Assembly: GCF_011082085.1 (NCBI RefSeq)
Contig: NZ_CP041063.1
Coordinates: forward strand, 558,001 to 622,000
Length of the DNA stretch: 64,000 nt
Source of the DNA: Bacillus sp. Cs-700
GTDB lineage: Bacteria > Bacillota > Bacilli > Bacillales > Guptibacillaceae
Reading direction: 5' to 3'
The notes under the pieces were generated by a model, which was not told the DNA's origin, did not search any database, and saw only the letters and a program-made list of their open reading frames with translations. Shown here piece by piece: positions 1 through 8,303 of this stretch; position 1 is the stretch's first letter, and the number at the start of each line of letters is the position of its first letter. A program made the translations under genes and the position numbers.

Positions 1-200
1 CTCAGCCACTCCGGATAGCCAGCCACTTGTCGATATGCAATCGCAATTAAAATCGCTGAGGCTAGTTGTCCAGTAAGCTTAAACCCTGGGACCATGGCTA
101 GAAAATAACCTAATAACGCAATAAAAAACGTAAAGGCAATGCCAAGAATCCAGCGTATGGGTTCCGGTAGAGATTGCTGATGTCTTAACGTGTTGATCAT
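1..200 (-). CDS. YeiH/UPF0324 family putative sulfate/anion exporter, N-terminal part (cut by window start)
   Basis: Only the first 66 codons are present; the gene runs off the left edge. The visible N-terminus has a short polar stretch, one hydrophobic membrane segment (about residues 18-35), then a Pro-Gly-Phe turn and a second hydrophobic segment ending in an Ala-Tyr-Arg-Gln motif, as in YeiH-family membrane proteins. The ATG at 200 has a GGAGGAA ribosome binding site just upstream. It is divergent from a CysL-like LysR gene, and YeiH with a LysR regulator is a recurring pair in bacteria. The family is often annotated as a sulfate exporter, but the substrate is poorly established. The family call rests on a short fragment. 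Confidence 0.6.
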   Translation of the reverse strand, partial: MINTLRHQQSLPEPIRWILGIAFTFFIALLGYFLAMVPGFKLTGQLASAILIAIAYRQVAGYPEWL

Positions 201-277
201 ATTCTTTCCTCCGTTTCTCCTTCTATAGTTTACTTCACAAAGTATTATAAGTGAAATAATGATATTGAATGTTTATA

Positions 278-293
278 ATAAGTAATAACTTAT
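278..293. promoter_or_regulatory. Inverted repeat, candidate LysR operator between yeiH-like and cysL-like genes
   Basis: ATAAGT (278-283) and ACTTAT (288-293) form a perfect inverted repeat with a 4-nt spacer in the short divergent intergenic region, just upstream of the regulator's own start. The size and symmetry fit a LysR recognition half-site pair. Binding is inferred from position only. Confidence 0.4.
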
Positions 294-309
294 AGCGAGA
301 GGTGAGAAA

Positions 310-1179
310 GTGGATCAGCAATTAAAAGTATTTGTTACAGTCGTCGATAAGCGAAATTTCTCCAGAGCAGCAGAAGAACTACACATGACACAGCCTGCCG
401 TTAGTCAATATATTAAAAGCTTAGAAGAGAGTCTTGGTACTAAGTTACTAGAAAGAAACAACCGATCGGTAGAAATGAACAAAGCTGGTGAAATTGTTTA
501 TCATCATGCAATAGAGTTATTGAATTTATATTCAAAAATGAACTATTTATTGGATGACTTGACGAACAGAGCAAGTGGTAAACTGACAATCGGTGCAAGT
601 TACACTTATGGTGAATATGTTTTGCCACATGTTATTGCTTCAATACGAGAAAAATATCCTTTAATTACACCAGCTGTCACCATTGGAAATTCAAGAGAAA
701 TTGGAGATCTTGTTTATTCTCATCAGCTAGATGTTGGTATTATTGAGGGAGACTATCCAGCACGAGACATGAAAGTAGATAGTTTCACACAGGATGAAAT
801 GGTCATTGTAGCAGCCCCTTCACATAAGGATGTCGATCATGGAAGCACTCTGGAAAATGAAATGTGGATTGTCCGTGAAGAAGGTTCTGGAACGAGAGAA
901 GCGACTGAAAAAATGTGGGAGCTTCTATCGATTGTACCTTCTCAAAAAATGGCATTTGGAAGTACGCAACTCATTAAAGAGTCCGTTGAAGCTGGAATTG
1001 GCATAGGTATCCTATCAAAATGGACGATTCGAAAAGAATTGAAACTCGGAACACTAAAGATTCTTGAATTGCCCAATTTTAGATACACACGAACGTTTTC
1101 TATATTAATGCGCTCTCCCTTTCAAACGAAAGTTCTTGAAGTCTTTCTCGATCACGTCCATTCTCATCATAAAATATAA
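310..1179 (+). CDS. LysR-family transcriptional regulator, CysL-like
   Basis: This 289-residue protein has the standard LysR layout: a winged helix-turn-helix at about residues 1-60 (FSRAAEELHMTQPAVSQYI) and a substrate-binding domain from about residue 90. It strongly resembles Bacillus CysL/YwfK, an activator of sulfite reductase genes, including the GASYTYGEYVLP stretch at the start of the effector domain. The GTG start at 310 is chosen because GAGAGGTGAG lies directly upstream. It is divergent from the yeiH-like gene, so a local role in sulfur-anion export or response is likely. CysL function itself is known from B. subtilis, but no sulfite reductase gene lies in this window, so its target here is uncertain. 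Confidence 0.8.
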   Translation: MDQQLKVFVTVVDKRNFSRAAEELHMTQPAVSQYIKSLEESLGTKLLERNNRSVEMNKAGEIVYHHAIELLNLYSKMNYLLDDLTNRASGKLTIGASYTYGEYVLPHVIASIREKYPLITPAVTIGNSREIGDLVYSHQLDVGIIEGDYPARDMKVDSFTQDEMVIVAAPSHKDVDHGSTLENEMWIVREEGSGTREATEKMWELLSIVPSQKMAFGSTQLIKESVEAGIGIGILSKWTIRKELKLGTLKILELPNFRYTRTFSILMRSPFQTKVLEVFLDHVHSHHKI

Positions 1180-1261
1180 GCGTTCAGTAGAGAGTTATTT
1201 GTGAGCATGATATAGTATAGAAATTGTGAAAGAACGAATGGTTAAAAGGAAGCGATAGATA

Positions 1262-3481
1262 ATGAAAGAAATGATAGAAGAATGGCAATTAGCACTTCGT
1301 GCGGAAATAGCCCATTTAAAAAAGTTTGGAAGTAGGCCAATTAAAATTGTTAACGGTCGATTAATATCCGGCGATGATTTTCGATACTATTTTGATGCAC
1401 GTTCGCCTATTCAGATTCCATCTGGATCAAAAATTCGAATTGAGATGAAACATATAAAACGCGATGGAAGAATGTTATCTTCAGAAGGGAAAAATGTCAT
1501 TCTCGCCCTTGAAGGTGATTTTGGCGATCAAATTAGAGAAGCCGATCTTTACCATGATCCTTGGGAATTGCTTGATGAGCTGCACGAACGCTTGGAAGAA
1601 ATAAAGAAAAGTAAAAGAAGGTTAGCGCGGGTTAGCAAATTAATGAATCCACCTAAAACGGTTAAACATCCTGAAGAAAAAATTAAAAGTCATCTTCACG
1701 AGTTGATTCTTAGATCAAAATACAATCCGGTAACTTATGTATGGGGGCCACCAGGAACTGGTAAAACGCATAACCTGGCAAGAGCCGCAGCAAACCACTT
1801 TTTTAAAGGAAATAGCGTTCTAATTTTATCGCATAGTAATCAAGCTGTTGATGTTTTAATGAGAGAAATAGCTCTTTTTGCTGAAAAAAGGGCGAAGTTT
1901 GAAGAAGGTAAAATCATGCGTTATGGCCTGCAACGTGATGTTCCATCAATCTTGCCGCTTTATACAGATCAGTTACTGAAGGCACAACATCCAGATCTTG
2001 CTGAAGAGAAAGAGAGTATAGTGGAGGAACGGAAGAATTTAAAAGACGATTTATCAAATTCCTTTAGCAATCGTGATTCAACTCAGTTGCTAAAGTTAGA
2101 GTCTAAATTAGGAAATGTTCTTGAAAAGATTCGGCGTAAAGAAATGGAATTCGTTAAAAACGCTACGATAATAGGTACTACTTTAACAAAAGCGGCGATT
2201 GATGAAACGATCTATCGAAAAAGAGTTGATGTTGTCATTATTGATGAAGCTAGTATGGCGTACGTGCCCCAGGCAGCGTTTGCTGCCTCGCTTGGAAAAC
2301 GGGTTGTGATATGTGGTGATTTTAAACAGCTTCCCCCTATAGCTTCATCCCGGCATCCGCTAGTTTCGAAGTGGTTAAAAGAAGATGTCTTCCATCGAGC
2401 AGGCATCATTGAAACAGTTGAATCTGGTAACCTTCATCCTCAGTTGTTTCTTTTAAATGAGCAGAGGCGCATGCACCCTGTTATTTCCGCTTTTACAAAC
2501 AAAACGATTTATCATTCTCTTGTTAAGGATTATCCCAACACTGCTGCGTTAAGAGAAGTGATTACTGAAAAACTTCCTTTCAAAGGGAGGGCTTCCGCTC
2601 TCATTGATACGAGTCATACAGGTGCTTATTGTTTCACTGGCCACTCGTCAAAATCTCGGATGAACGTATGGCAACTCTTTTTATCTTTTCAAGCAATTTA
2701 TGAATCATTGCAATCAGGAATGACCTCGATTGGCTATGTAACACCATACCGTGCCCAATCGAAACTAATGGGATTATTGATAGAAGATCTTCTTTCACAG
2801 ACTGACCAAGCAGATATTCTTTCAGCAACTGTTCATCGATTTCAGGGAAGCGAACGAGATATGATGGTATTTGATACAGTAGATAGTGATCCAGAATTCC
2901 GTCCTGGAATGCTACTTACAGGAAATAATAGCGAGCGTTTAATCAACGTAGCGATGACCCGTACGAAAGGGAAATTCATTCATGTTAGCAACGTTGATTA
3001 TTTCAAAAAGCGGATGCCTCAATCAAAAACCCTCAGGCAATTAGTGGAGCACCAGTTACAGAAAAACGAAAGAGTTGGACCTACTCAAATAGGAAAGTGG
3101 ATTACACACCATCATGCTCAATTAAAATGGACTCATGCTTTAAACACGGAAGACGTATTTCATGATATTCAGAAAGCAAACGAAATCATCATTTCTATTC
3201 CAAGCGGAACATCGTTAACAAAAGAGTGGATAAAAACGTTGAAATCCTCACCAGGCAAAACAATCATCCTCTCCGAAACGGTTATTCAAGCGATTCCGTT
3301 GGCGGTTCATATCGCGTATGACGTACCCTTTCCCTTTGTAGCCATTGATCGAAAAATATTTTATCTTGGTGTGCCATTTGAAGGAATGAAAAATGTCCTT
3401 CCACCTGCGGTTTCAGTAAGATTGGAATCAGCACTTGTTACTGGTGAGATCGTAAATCAAATCCTCCCATCAGACGCTTAA
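1262..3481 (+). CDS. Superfamily 1 (UPF1/DNA2-like) DNA/RNA helicase with unassigned C-terminal domain
   Basis: The protein has 739 residues. Walker A (GPPGTGKT) is near residue 161, Walker B (VVIIDEAS) near residue 324, the superfamily 1 motif LNEQRRMHP near residue 398, and the late motif NVAMTRTKGK near residue 561. This order is typical of UPF1/DNA2-type AAA_11/AAA_12 helicases. The N-terminal 150 residues carry a basic, charged region before the motor. From about residue 600 to the end there is a separate domain of roughly 130 residues that I could not assign. The gene stands alone between a regulator and a VOC gene. Helicase activity is a confident family inference; the process served (RNA turnover, repair or defence) is unknown. 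Confidence 0.8.
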   Translation: MKEMIEEWQLALRAEIAHLKKFGSRPIKIVNGRLISGDDFRYYFDARSPIQIPSGSKIRIEMKHIKRDGRMLSSEGKNVILALEGDFGDQIREADLYHDPWELLDELHERLEEIKKSKRRLARVSKLMNPPKTVKHPEEKIKSHLHELILRSKYNPVTYVWGPPGTGKTHNLARAAANHFFKGNSVLILSHSNQAVDVLMREIALFAEKRAKFEEGKIMRYGLQRDVPSILPLYTDQLLKAQHPDLAEEKESIVEERKNLKDDLSNSFSNRDSTQLLKLESKLGNVLEKIRRKEMEFVKNATIIGTTLTKAAIDETIYRKRVDVVIIDEASMAYVPQAAFAASLGKRVVICGDFKQLPPIASSRHPLVSKWLKEDVFHRAGIIETVESGNLHPQLFLLNEQRRMHPVISAFTNKTIYHSLVKDYPNTAALREVITEKLPFKGRASALIDTSHTGAYCFTGHSSKSRMNVWQLFLSFQAIYESLQSGMTSIGYVTPYRAQSKLMGLLIEDLLSQTDQADILSATVHRFQGSERDMMVFDTVDSDPEFRPGMLLTGNNSERLINVAMTRTKGKFIHVSNVDYFKKRMPQSKTLRQLVEHQLQKNERVGPTQIGKWITHHHAQLKWTHALNTEDVFHDIQKANEIIISIPSGTSLTKEWIKTLKSSPGKTIILSETVIQAIPLAVHIAYDVPFPFVAIDRKIFYLGVPFEGMKNVLPPAVSVRLESALVTGEIVNQILPSDA

Positions 3482-3564
3482 AATGGAATGCATTTGCTTT
3501 TCTTCATTTTCGTTACTGTGTTAAAGTTATAGAGACGAAAGAATTGAATGAAAGCGGGTGACTT

Positions 3565-3951
3565 ATGGCGATTCAAAAACTTGAACATATTGGTGTACAA
3601 GTGCGAAACATTGAAGCATCGAAGGGGTTTTATCAAGGAATGATTGGACTCGAACTACTTGATGAATTTGATCATCCTGATGGCGATAAAAAACTAGCTT
3701 TTCTTGGTTTTAATGGTGAAATTTTAGTGGAGTTAATAGAAGGCTATGATTCAGATTTACCTACGGAAGGTAAAGTTCACCATATCGCCTTTACAGTAAA
3801 AAATATTGAACAAGAACGCTCCCGTCTTCATGATCTTGGTGTAACGTTCATTGATGAAGGTATCAACACATTGCCTAACGGAGCAAAGTATCTTTTCTTC
3901 GCAGGACCAGATGGTGAATGGCTTGAATTTTATGAACCTGCACCTAAATAA
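3565..3951 (+). CDS. VOC (glyoxalase/bleomycin resistance) family protein
   Basis: This is a small protein of 128 residues with the paired beta-alpha-beta-beta-beta modules of the vicinal oxygen chelate fold. His8 in the opening LEHIGVQV motif, a central KVHHIAFTV motif and the terminal EWLEFYEP motif supply the expected metal-ligand positions (His and Glu). The family includes glyoxalase I, methylmalonyl-CoA epimerase and dioxygenases, and the length fits single-domain glyoxalase-like members. Substrate cannot be read from sequence. The ATG at 3565 follows a GCGGGTG-type binding site. A terminator lies about 20 nt after the stop. Confidence 0.8.
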   Translation: MAIQKLEHIGVQVRNIEASKGFYQGMIGLELLDEFDHPDGDKKLAFLGFNGEILVELIEGYDSDLPTEGKVHHIAFTVKNIEQERSRLHDLGVTFIDEGINTLPNGAKYLFFAGPDGEWLEFYEPAPK

Positions 3952-3971
3952 AACAAGTAAACACAATAAGA

Positions 3972-4002
3972 CAGTGTCCACGTGAAAGGGCACTGCTTTT
4001 TT
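3972..4002 (+). terminator. Rho-independent terminator after VOC gene
   Basis: CAGTGTCC (3972-3979) pairs with GGGCACTG (3988-3995) through one G-U pair and is followed by CTTTTTT. Confidence 0.75.
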
Positions 4003-4008
4003 CTGTTC

Positions 4009-4059
4009 AAGAGCTCCAATCCTTTCGTTTCTAACCGCTCATCTTCGCTTTTCTTGTCT
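4009..4059. repeat. 51-bp direct repeat, copy 1
   Basis: This stretch, beginning AAGAGCTCCAATCC and ending TTTTCTTGTCT, is repeated without a single mismatch 116 bp further on. The sequence after this copy (TCTAGCTACGACTCGC) resembles degenerate versions of intergenic repeats common in Bacillaceae genomes; that resemblance is from memory and unverified. Confidence 0.9.
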
Positions 4060-4124
4060 AGCTACGACTCGCAGAAACGCCTGGATTTCACTCTTTCACA
4101 AAACACAAAAAGCGTGTTTGGTTT

Positions 4125-4175
4125 AAGAGCTCCAATCCTTTCGTTTCTAACCGCTCATCTTCGCTTTTCTTGTCT
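4125..4175. repeat. 51-bp direct repeat, copy 2
   Basis: Identical to the 51 bp at 4009-4059. The 65 bp between the copies include the short inverted repeat AAACAC/GTGTTT. The next gene starts 76 nt downstream, so the copy could lie in its 5' leader. Confidence 0.9.
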
Positions 4176-4251
4176 GAGCAGGAAACTCTTAAAAAGGGTG
4201 GTCATGCTGTAAGATTGAAGAGAACAAAAGTCATAGAAAGAAGGAATCGTT

Positions 4252-5448
4252 ATGGCCAAACAGCAAGATCTTCAGAAAGAGAAGATCTGGACGCGTGATT
4301 TTATTTTTATTTGCATGGCAAACTTTTTTATTTTTGCTGGATTCCAGATGACGTTACCTACACTACCTTTGTTTGTGAATGAACTTGGCGGCAGTGATCA
4401 GTTAATCGGCTTTGTGGTCGGTATCTTTACCTTATCCGCTTTACTTATTCGACCATGGAGCGGGCACGTATTGGAATCACTTGGAAGAAGAATCATTTTC
4501 TTAATTGGATTATTGGTTTTTGTCATATCTGTTGGATCTTATGCATTCACCGGCAGTCTTGTTCTGTTATTCCTAATGAGAGTAGTTCAGGGACTCGGAT
4601 GGGGAATGTCGACAACAGCGGTAGGTACAATCGCAACGGATTTAATTCCACAAAAGCGAAGGGGAGAAGGAATGGGATATTTTGGCCTTGCAGGAAATTT
4701 AGCAATGGCTTTTGGTCCAGCTCTTGGTTTATTTCTAATCGCTCTTTCTGGTTTTAAAACAATGTTCTTGATTGCAGCCTCTGCCGGTTTGCTTTCATTC
4801 ATCATCGCTTCAATTATTCGCTATAAACCTGCGAATAAAACACCGATTGAGAAAAAGAAATGGGACATCTTTGAGAAAACAGCATTAATGCCTTCAATAC
4901 TACTTTTCTTCATTACAATGGTCTTTGGAGGAATCGCTACCTTTCTACCATTGTATGCCGATCAGCTAGGTATTGATGGAATTGAATGGTACTTTGTCGT
5001 GTTTGCTATATCGCTTATGCTAGTGCGTGCTTTCGCAGGACGAATCTATGATCGAAAGGGCCATAAAGCTATTTTTCTTCCAGGCGCCTTCTTAATTCTA
5101 GCGGCAATGATTGATCTAACGTTATTAGCAAATCAATTTATGCTCATTCTTGCAGCTGTATTATTTGGTATTGGATTTGGGTCTGTGCAGCCAGCTCTTC
5201 AAGCATGGGCAGTTAATGAAGCACCAATTCATCGAAAAGGAATGGCTAATGCTACCTTTTTCTCGTTTTTTGATTTAGGAGTAGGTCTAGGGGCCATGTT
5301 TTTTGGTTTGATCGCATCCACATTTGGCTATGCTGATATTTATTTAACAGCAGGTATATCCGTTCTCATTTCAATGGTGATTTACGTGATATATTTAAAA
5401 AGAAGTGCTGCGGAACAAAGACATCATGAAGCTGTTCAATGGAAATAG
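4252..5448 (+). CDS. Major facilitator superfamily transporter
   Basis: This is a 398-residue integral membrane protein with about twelve hydrophobic segments and a cytoplasmic loop around residues 190-205. The conserved MFS motif between helices 2 and 3 is recognisable as RPWSGHVLESLGRR (about residues 68-81), and the second half has the pseudo-repeat ARIYDRKGHK-like loop (RAFAGRIYDRKGHK). It looks like a 12-helix drug or sugar exporter of the YfkF/YwoG type, but no substrate can be named. The ATG at 4252 has AAGGAATC upstream. It is a single gene between the 51-bp repeats and a bidirectional terminator. Confidence 0.85.
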   Translation: MAKQQDLQKEKIWTRDFIFICMANFFIFAGFQMTLPTLPLFVNELGGSDQLIGFVVGIFTLSALLIRPWSGHVLESLGRRIIFLIGLLVFVISVGSYAFTGSLVLLFLMRVVQGLGWGMSTTAVGTIATDLIPQKRRGEGMGYFGLAGNLAMAFGPALGLFLIALSGFKTMFLIAASAGLLSFIIASIIRYKPANKTPIEKKKWDIFEKTALMPSILLFFITMVFGGIATFLPLYADQLGIDGIEWYFVVFAISLMLVRAFAGRIYDRKGHKAIFLPGAFLILAAMIDLTLLANQFMLILAAVLFGIGFGSVQPALQAWAVNEAPIHRKGMANATFFSFFDLGVGLGAMFFGLIASTFGYADIYLTAGISVLISMVIYVIYLKRSAAEQRHHEAVQWK

Positions 5449-5450
5449 AA

Positions 5451-5480
5451 AAATGAGCTCGGCTTACGAGCTCATTTTTT
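5451..5480. terminator. Bidirectional Rho-independent terminator between MFS gene and lactate monooxygenase-like gene
   Basis: AAATGAGCTCG (5451-5461) pairs perfectly with CGAGCTCATTT (5467-5477) around a 5-nt loop. A T-run follows on the plus strand and an A-run precedes it, so it can serve both convergent genes. Confidence 0.85.
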
Positions 5481-5482
5481 TA

Positions 5483-6652
5483 TTATCGACTACTCGGAAT
5501 GAGCATCTCCTTGTTCACTTCATTTAGATCGCGACACCCTGACAACGCCATCGTTAAATCGAAATCAGCAAGAAGGTTAGAAAGTATATGCTTCACGCCT
5601 GCTTGCCCGGCTACAGCTAGTCCGTACATACATGGTCGTCCTACGAGAACGGCTTTGGCTCCAAGAGCAATGGCTTTAAATACATCAGCACCTCTTCTAA
5701 TTCCACTATCCATTAGAACAGGAACTTGATTTTCTACAGCTTCCACAATGGCCGGTAGAGCATCGAGTGCTGAGATTGCACCATCCACCTGGCGCCCACC
5801 ATGGTTTGAGACAATAATCCCATCGGCTCCATATTTTAAAGCTAGTTTGGCATCATCTGGATGAAGGATGCCTTTTAAAATGATGGGCAAAGACGTATAC
5901 CTCCTTAGCTCTGCTAAATCCTCCCACGTTAGTCCGGCATTTCCAAATACGTGAGTCCAATGCATAATTGCCCCCATAGCATCTTCTTCAGGAGGTACAT
6001 GGAGTCCCGCGCGAAAAGCAGGATCCGTTAAATAATTACCAATTCCTTCTCCAATCAGAAAAGGCAAGTACACATTCTGTAAATCTAATTCACGCCATGC
6101 CATCATAGGAGTGTCAAGCGTTACGACGATTGCTGAGTATCCAGCGAGTTCCGCTCGTTGAACAAAACTTTTAGCGATCTCTGGATCTCGACTCCAGTAA
6201 AGTTGAAACCATTTAGGTGCGTCTCCCAATATTTCAGCAATTTCTTCCATAGAATGACTTGATGCAGAGCTTGCAATGTAGGGGATTCCCATTGAAGCAG
6301 CGGCTTTCGCTGAAGCAAGTTCGCCTTCTTGATGCATAATGGATTGCACACCAATTGGAGCAACTAACAATGGAGCAGGAAGCATCTGACCGTACAAGCC
6401 TACCTTTAAGTTTCGGTCTTCAACATGACGAAAGACGCGAGGCACGATGTTCCATCGTTTAAATGCTTCACAGTTCGCATTTTTCGTTTCTTCTGCACCA
6501 GAACCTCCAGCAACATAATCATAAGGTCCATCCGCAAGAATTTCTCGTGCGCGTGCTTCCCATTCTTCATACCTTGTTGGTAAACGCTCCGGATCAGGTG
6601 AATGCATCTGCTTATAAATACCAAACTGAATTTCATTGCCGATATTAGCCAT
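5483..6652 (-). CDS. FMN-dependent alpha-hydroxyacid oxidising enzyme, lactate 2-monooxygenase-like
   Basis: The protein has 389 residues with the TIM-barrel FMN fold of the glycolate oxidase/lactate oxidase family. The catalytic histidine and flavin-binding arginine region is visible as SNHGGRQVDG, the second phosphate-binding stretch as LMDSGIRRGAD, and the C-terminal SGCRDL. At the active-site loop the sequence reads APIGVQ, with Gly101 where lactate oxidases carry Ala. In mycobacterial lactate 2-monooxygenase the equivalent Gly99 favours oxidative decarboxylation of lactate to acetate. That and the length of about 390 residues support a monooxygenase-like call. Substrate is still inferred. 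The gene is convergent with the MFS gene and shares its terminator. Confidence 0.75.
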   Translation of the reverse strand: MANIGNEIQFGIYKQMHSPDPERLPTRYEEWEARAREILADGPYDYVAGGSGAEETKNANCEAFKRWNIVPRVFRHVEDRNLKVGLYGQMLPAPLLVAPIGVQSIMHQEGELASAKAAASMGIPYIASSASSHSMEEIAEILGDAPKWFQLYWSRDPEIAKSFVQRAELAGYSAIVVTLDTPMMAWRELDLQNVYLPFLIGEGIGNYLTDPAFRAGLHVPPEEDAMGAIMHWTHVFGNAGLTWEDLAELRRYTSLPIILKGILHPDDAKLALKYGADGIIVSNHGGRQVDGAISALDALPAIVEAVENQVPVLMDSGIRRGADVFKAIALGAKAVLVGRPCMYGLAVAGQAGVKHILSNLLADFDLTMALSGCRDLNEVNKEMLIPSSR

Positions 6653-6830
6653 TGGAACGACTCCTTTATGAATGTAGTTAGTTGAATCTTCTTTGCTTTC
6701 TATCCATTTCCTTCTTTAAAAGGAAAACTTTATTTTGCGATACGGAATGAATAGCAGGAATTTGTATATCAGTTTCGAAGTAGTAGAATGGCACTAATTA
6801 TGTAACTAAAGAACTTACTGGGGGACAATC

Positions 6831-8198
6831 ATGAAGCTTTCGATCATACATACGAATGATATTCATAGTCATTTTGATAATTTTGCTAAAGCGACATCAC
6901 TTATTAGAGATTATGCAGATGAAAACACACTCGTTTTAGATGGAGGTGACTTTGCTGACTTTAAAAGTATTGAGCTTCAGGGAACACGGGGAATAGGTGC
7001 AGTCAAAATGTTGGAATCGACCGGGTACGACGCCATTACGATAGGGAATAATGAACTATTTAATGGAAATGAGACATTAGAGCATATGGCTGTACAGAGC
7101 ACTGTACCGTTTATTAGTTGCAATCTTCTTAAAGCTAACGGAGAATCGTTCAATGGAGTATGCAGCAGTACAATTCTAATTAAAAATGAACTTCGAATTT
7201 TGGTTACGGGTGCTTCTCCAGATTTACAAGAGTTCAATGATTTGATGGGGTTTCAAATTTTAGATTATGTAGAAGCGATCAGAGCAGAGGTCAAGAAGCA
7301 GCATGGAAACTATGATGTTTGTGTTGTTTTAAACCATGTTGGAACACAAGCAGATATCGAATTAGCTGAAGCCATCGATGAAATTGATTTAATTTTGTCA
7401 GCACATGACCACGTCCTTTATGAGGAAGCAAAAATAGTGAATAATACAATACTGAATTCAGCAGGTATGTACGGTGAACATATTGGAGTTATTGAAATTG
7501 ATGTATTAAAGGAAGGCGTAGAACTACTAGCTTCTTCTACCATATCAACAGCTAAAGCGGTTGAAGATATAGAAATTCAAACTATCTTGCAAGTAAGTAG
7601 GGAAGAAGCAATCGCTCACCTAAGTAAACCTCTTTATACTGTTAGCAAACCATTGTGGCATGACGTACTGGAAGAGAACCCGATGACCAATTTAATCGCC
7701 GACGGGTTGAAAGACCGTTTTGATTGTGATCTTGGGCTAATAAACAGCGGAATTGCAAATGGGGGTCTCGTCGACTATGTTTCCAATAAAAAGCTAATTG
7801 AAATTTGTCCTTCTCCACTAAATCCTACTTACTTTGAAATTCAAGGAAAGGACCTCTATGCAGCTCTTGAAAGTTCATTAAATAGCTCGGTTTGTATGGC
7901 TGATGGAAAAGGACCAGGTTTTCGAGGCAAGTATGTGGGACGACTTCACGTATCTGGTGCAAAAATTCAACATCATCAAAATCAAATTAAGATGATTACG
8001 ATTAACGATGAAGCTTTCGATCCCGAGCGGTGGTATCGAGTGGCTTCATCAGATTACTTACTAAGGGGTTCTGGTTATCCAGATTTAGCAAACAATCGAA
8101 ACTTTCATTATCAACCAGATGAAATAAAAGATGTAATTAGAGAATACGCCGAGAAGGAAGGTTTCGTAACAAATGCTTTCAAGAAGCGTTGGGTGTAA
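6831..8198 (+). CDS. Bifunctional metallophosphatase / 5'-nucleotidase (YunD-like)
   Basis: The protein has 455 residues. The N-terminal calcineurin-like metallophosphoesterase domain begins at once with IIHTNDIHSHF (metal ligands Asp and His), followed by VLDGGDFAD, IGNNE and LILSAHDH. The C-terminal 5'-nucleotidase domain starts near residue 275 with the ENPMTNLIADGL motif and ends with a substrate-binding SSDYLLRGSGYP region. No signal peptide is visible, so it is probably cytoplasmic like YunD, unlike the secreted family members. It would hydrolyse nucleoside monophosphates or UDP-sugars. The ATG at 6831 follows TGGGGGAC. It sits 105 nt before an aminopeptidase gene, possibly co-transcribed. 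Confidence 0.85.
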   Translation: MKLSIIHTNDIHSHFDNFAKATSLIRDYADENTLVLDGGDFADFKSIELQGTRGIGAVKMLESTGYDAITIGNNELFNGNETLEHMAVQSTVPFISCNLLKANGESFNGVCSSTILIKNELRILVTGASPDLQEFNDLMGFQILDYVEAIRAEVKKQHGNYDVCVVLNHVGTQADIELAEAIDEIDLILSAHDHVLYEEAKIVNNTILNSAGMYGEHIGVIEIDVLKEGVELLASSTISTAKAVEDIEIQTILQVSREEAIAHLSKPLYTVSKPLWHDVLEENPMTNLIADGLKDRFDCDLGLINSGIANGGLVDYVSNKKLIEICPSPLNPTYFEIQGKDLYAALESSLNSSVCMADGKGPGFRGKYVGRLHVSGAKIQHHQNQIKMITINDEAFDPERWYRVASSDYLLRGSGYPDLANNRNFHYQPDEIKDVIREYAEKEGFVTNAFKKRWV

Positions 8199-8303
8199 AC
8201 TGTTTCCGTCTTAAGTCGGAGTAGCTCGTACTCAAGCCGTTTCCAGAAAAAAAGAAAATTGATCTTAAACTAATAGTAGGCTACATAGAAAGGAAGAAGA
8301 TAA

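Noticed and set aside
4009-4175. CRISPR array
   Set aside because: Only two copies, long repeats with internal low-complexity sequence and no cas genes.
3982-4212. 76-residue open frame across the repeats
   Set aside because: It spans the terminator and both 51-bp repeats, has no binding site, and its sequence simply reflects the repeats.
8199-8303. Possible terminator between the nucleotidase and aminopeptidase genes
   Set aside because: The CCGTC/GTCGG-like repeat pairs poorly and has no T-run, so it was not called.
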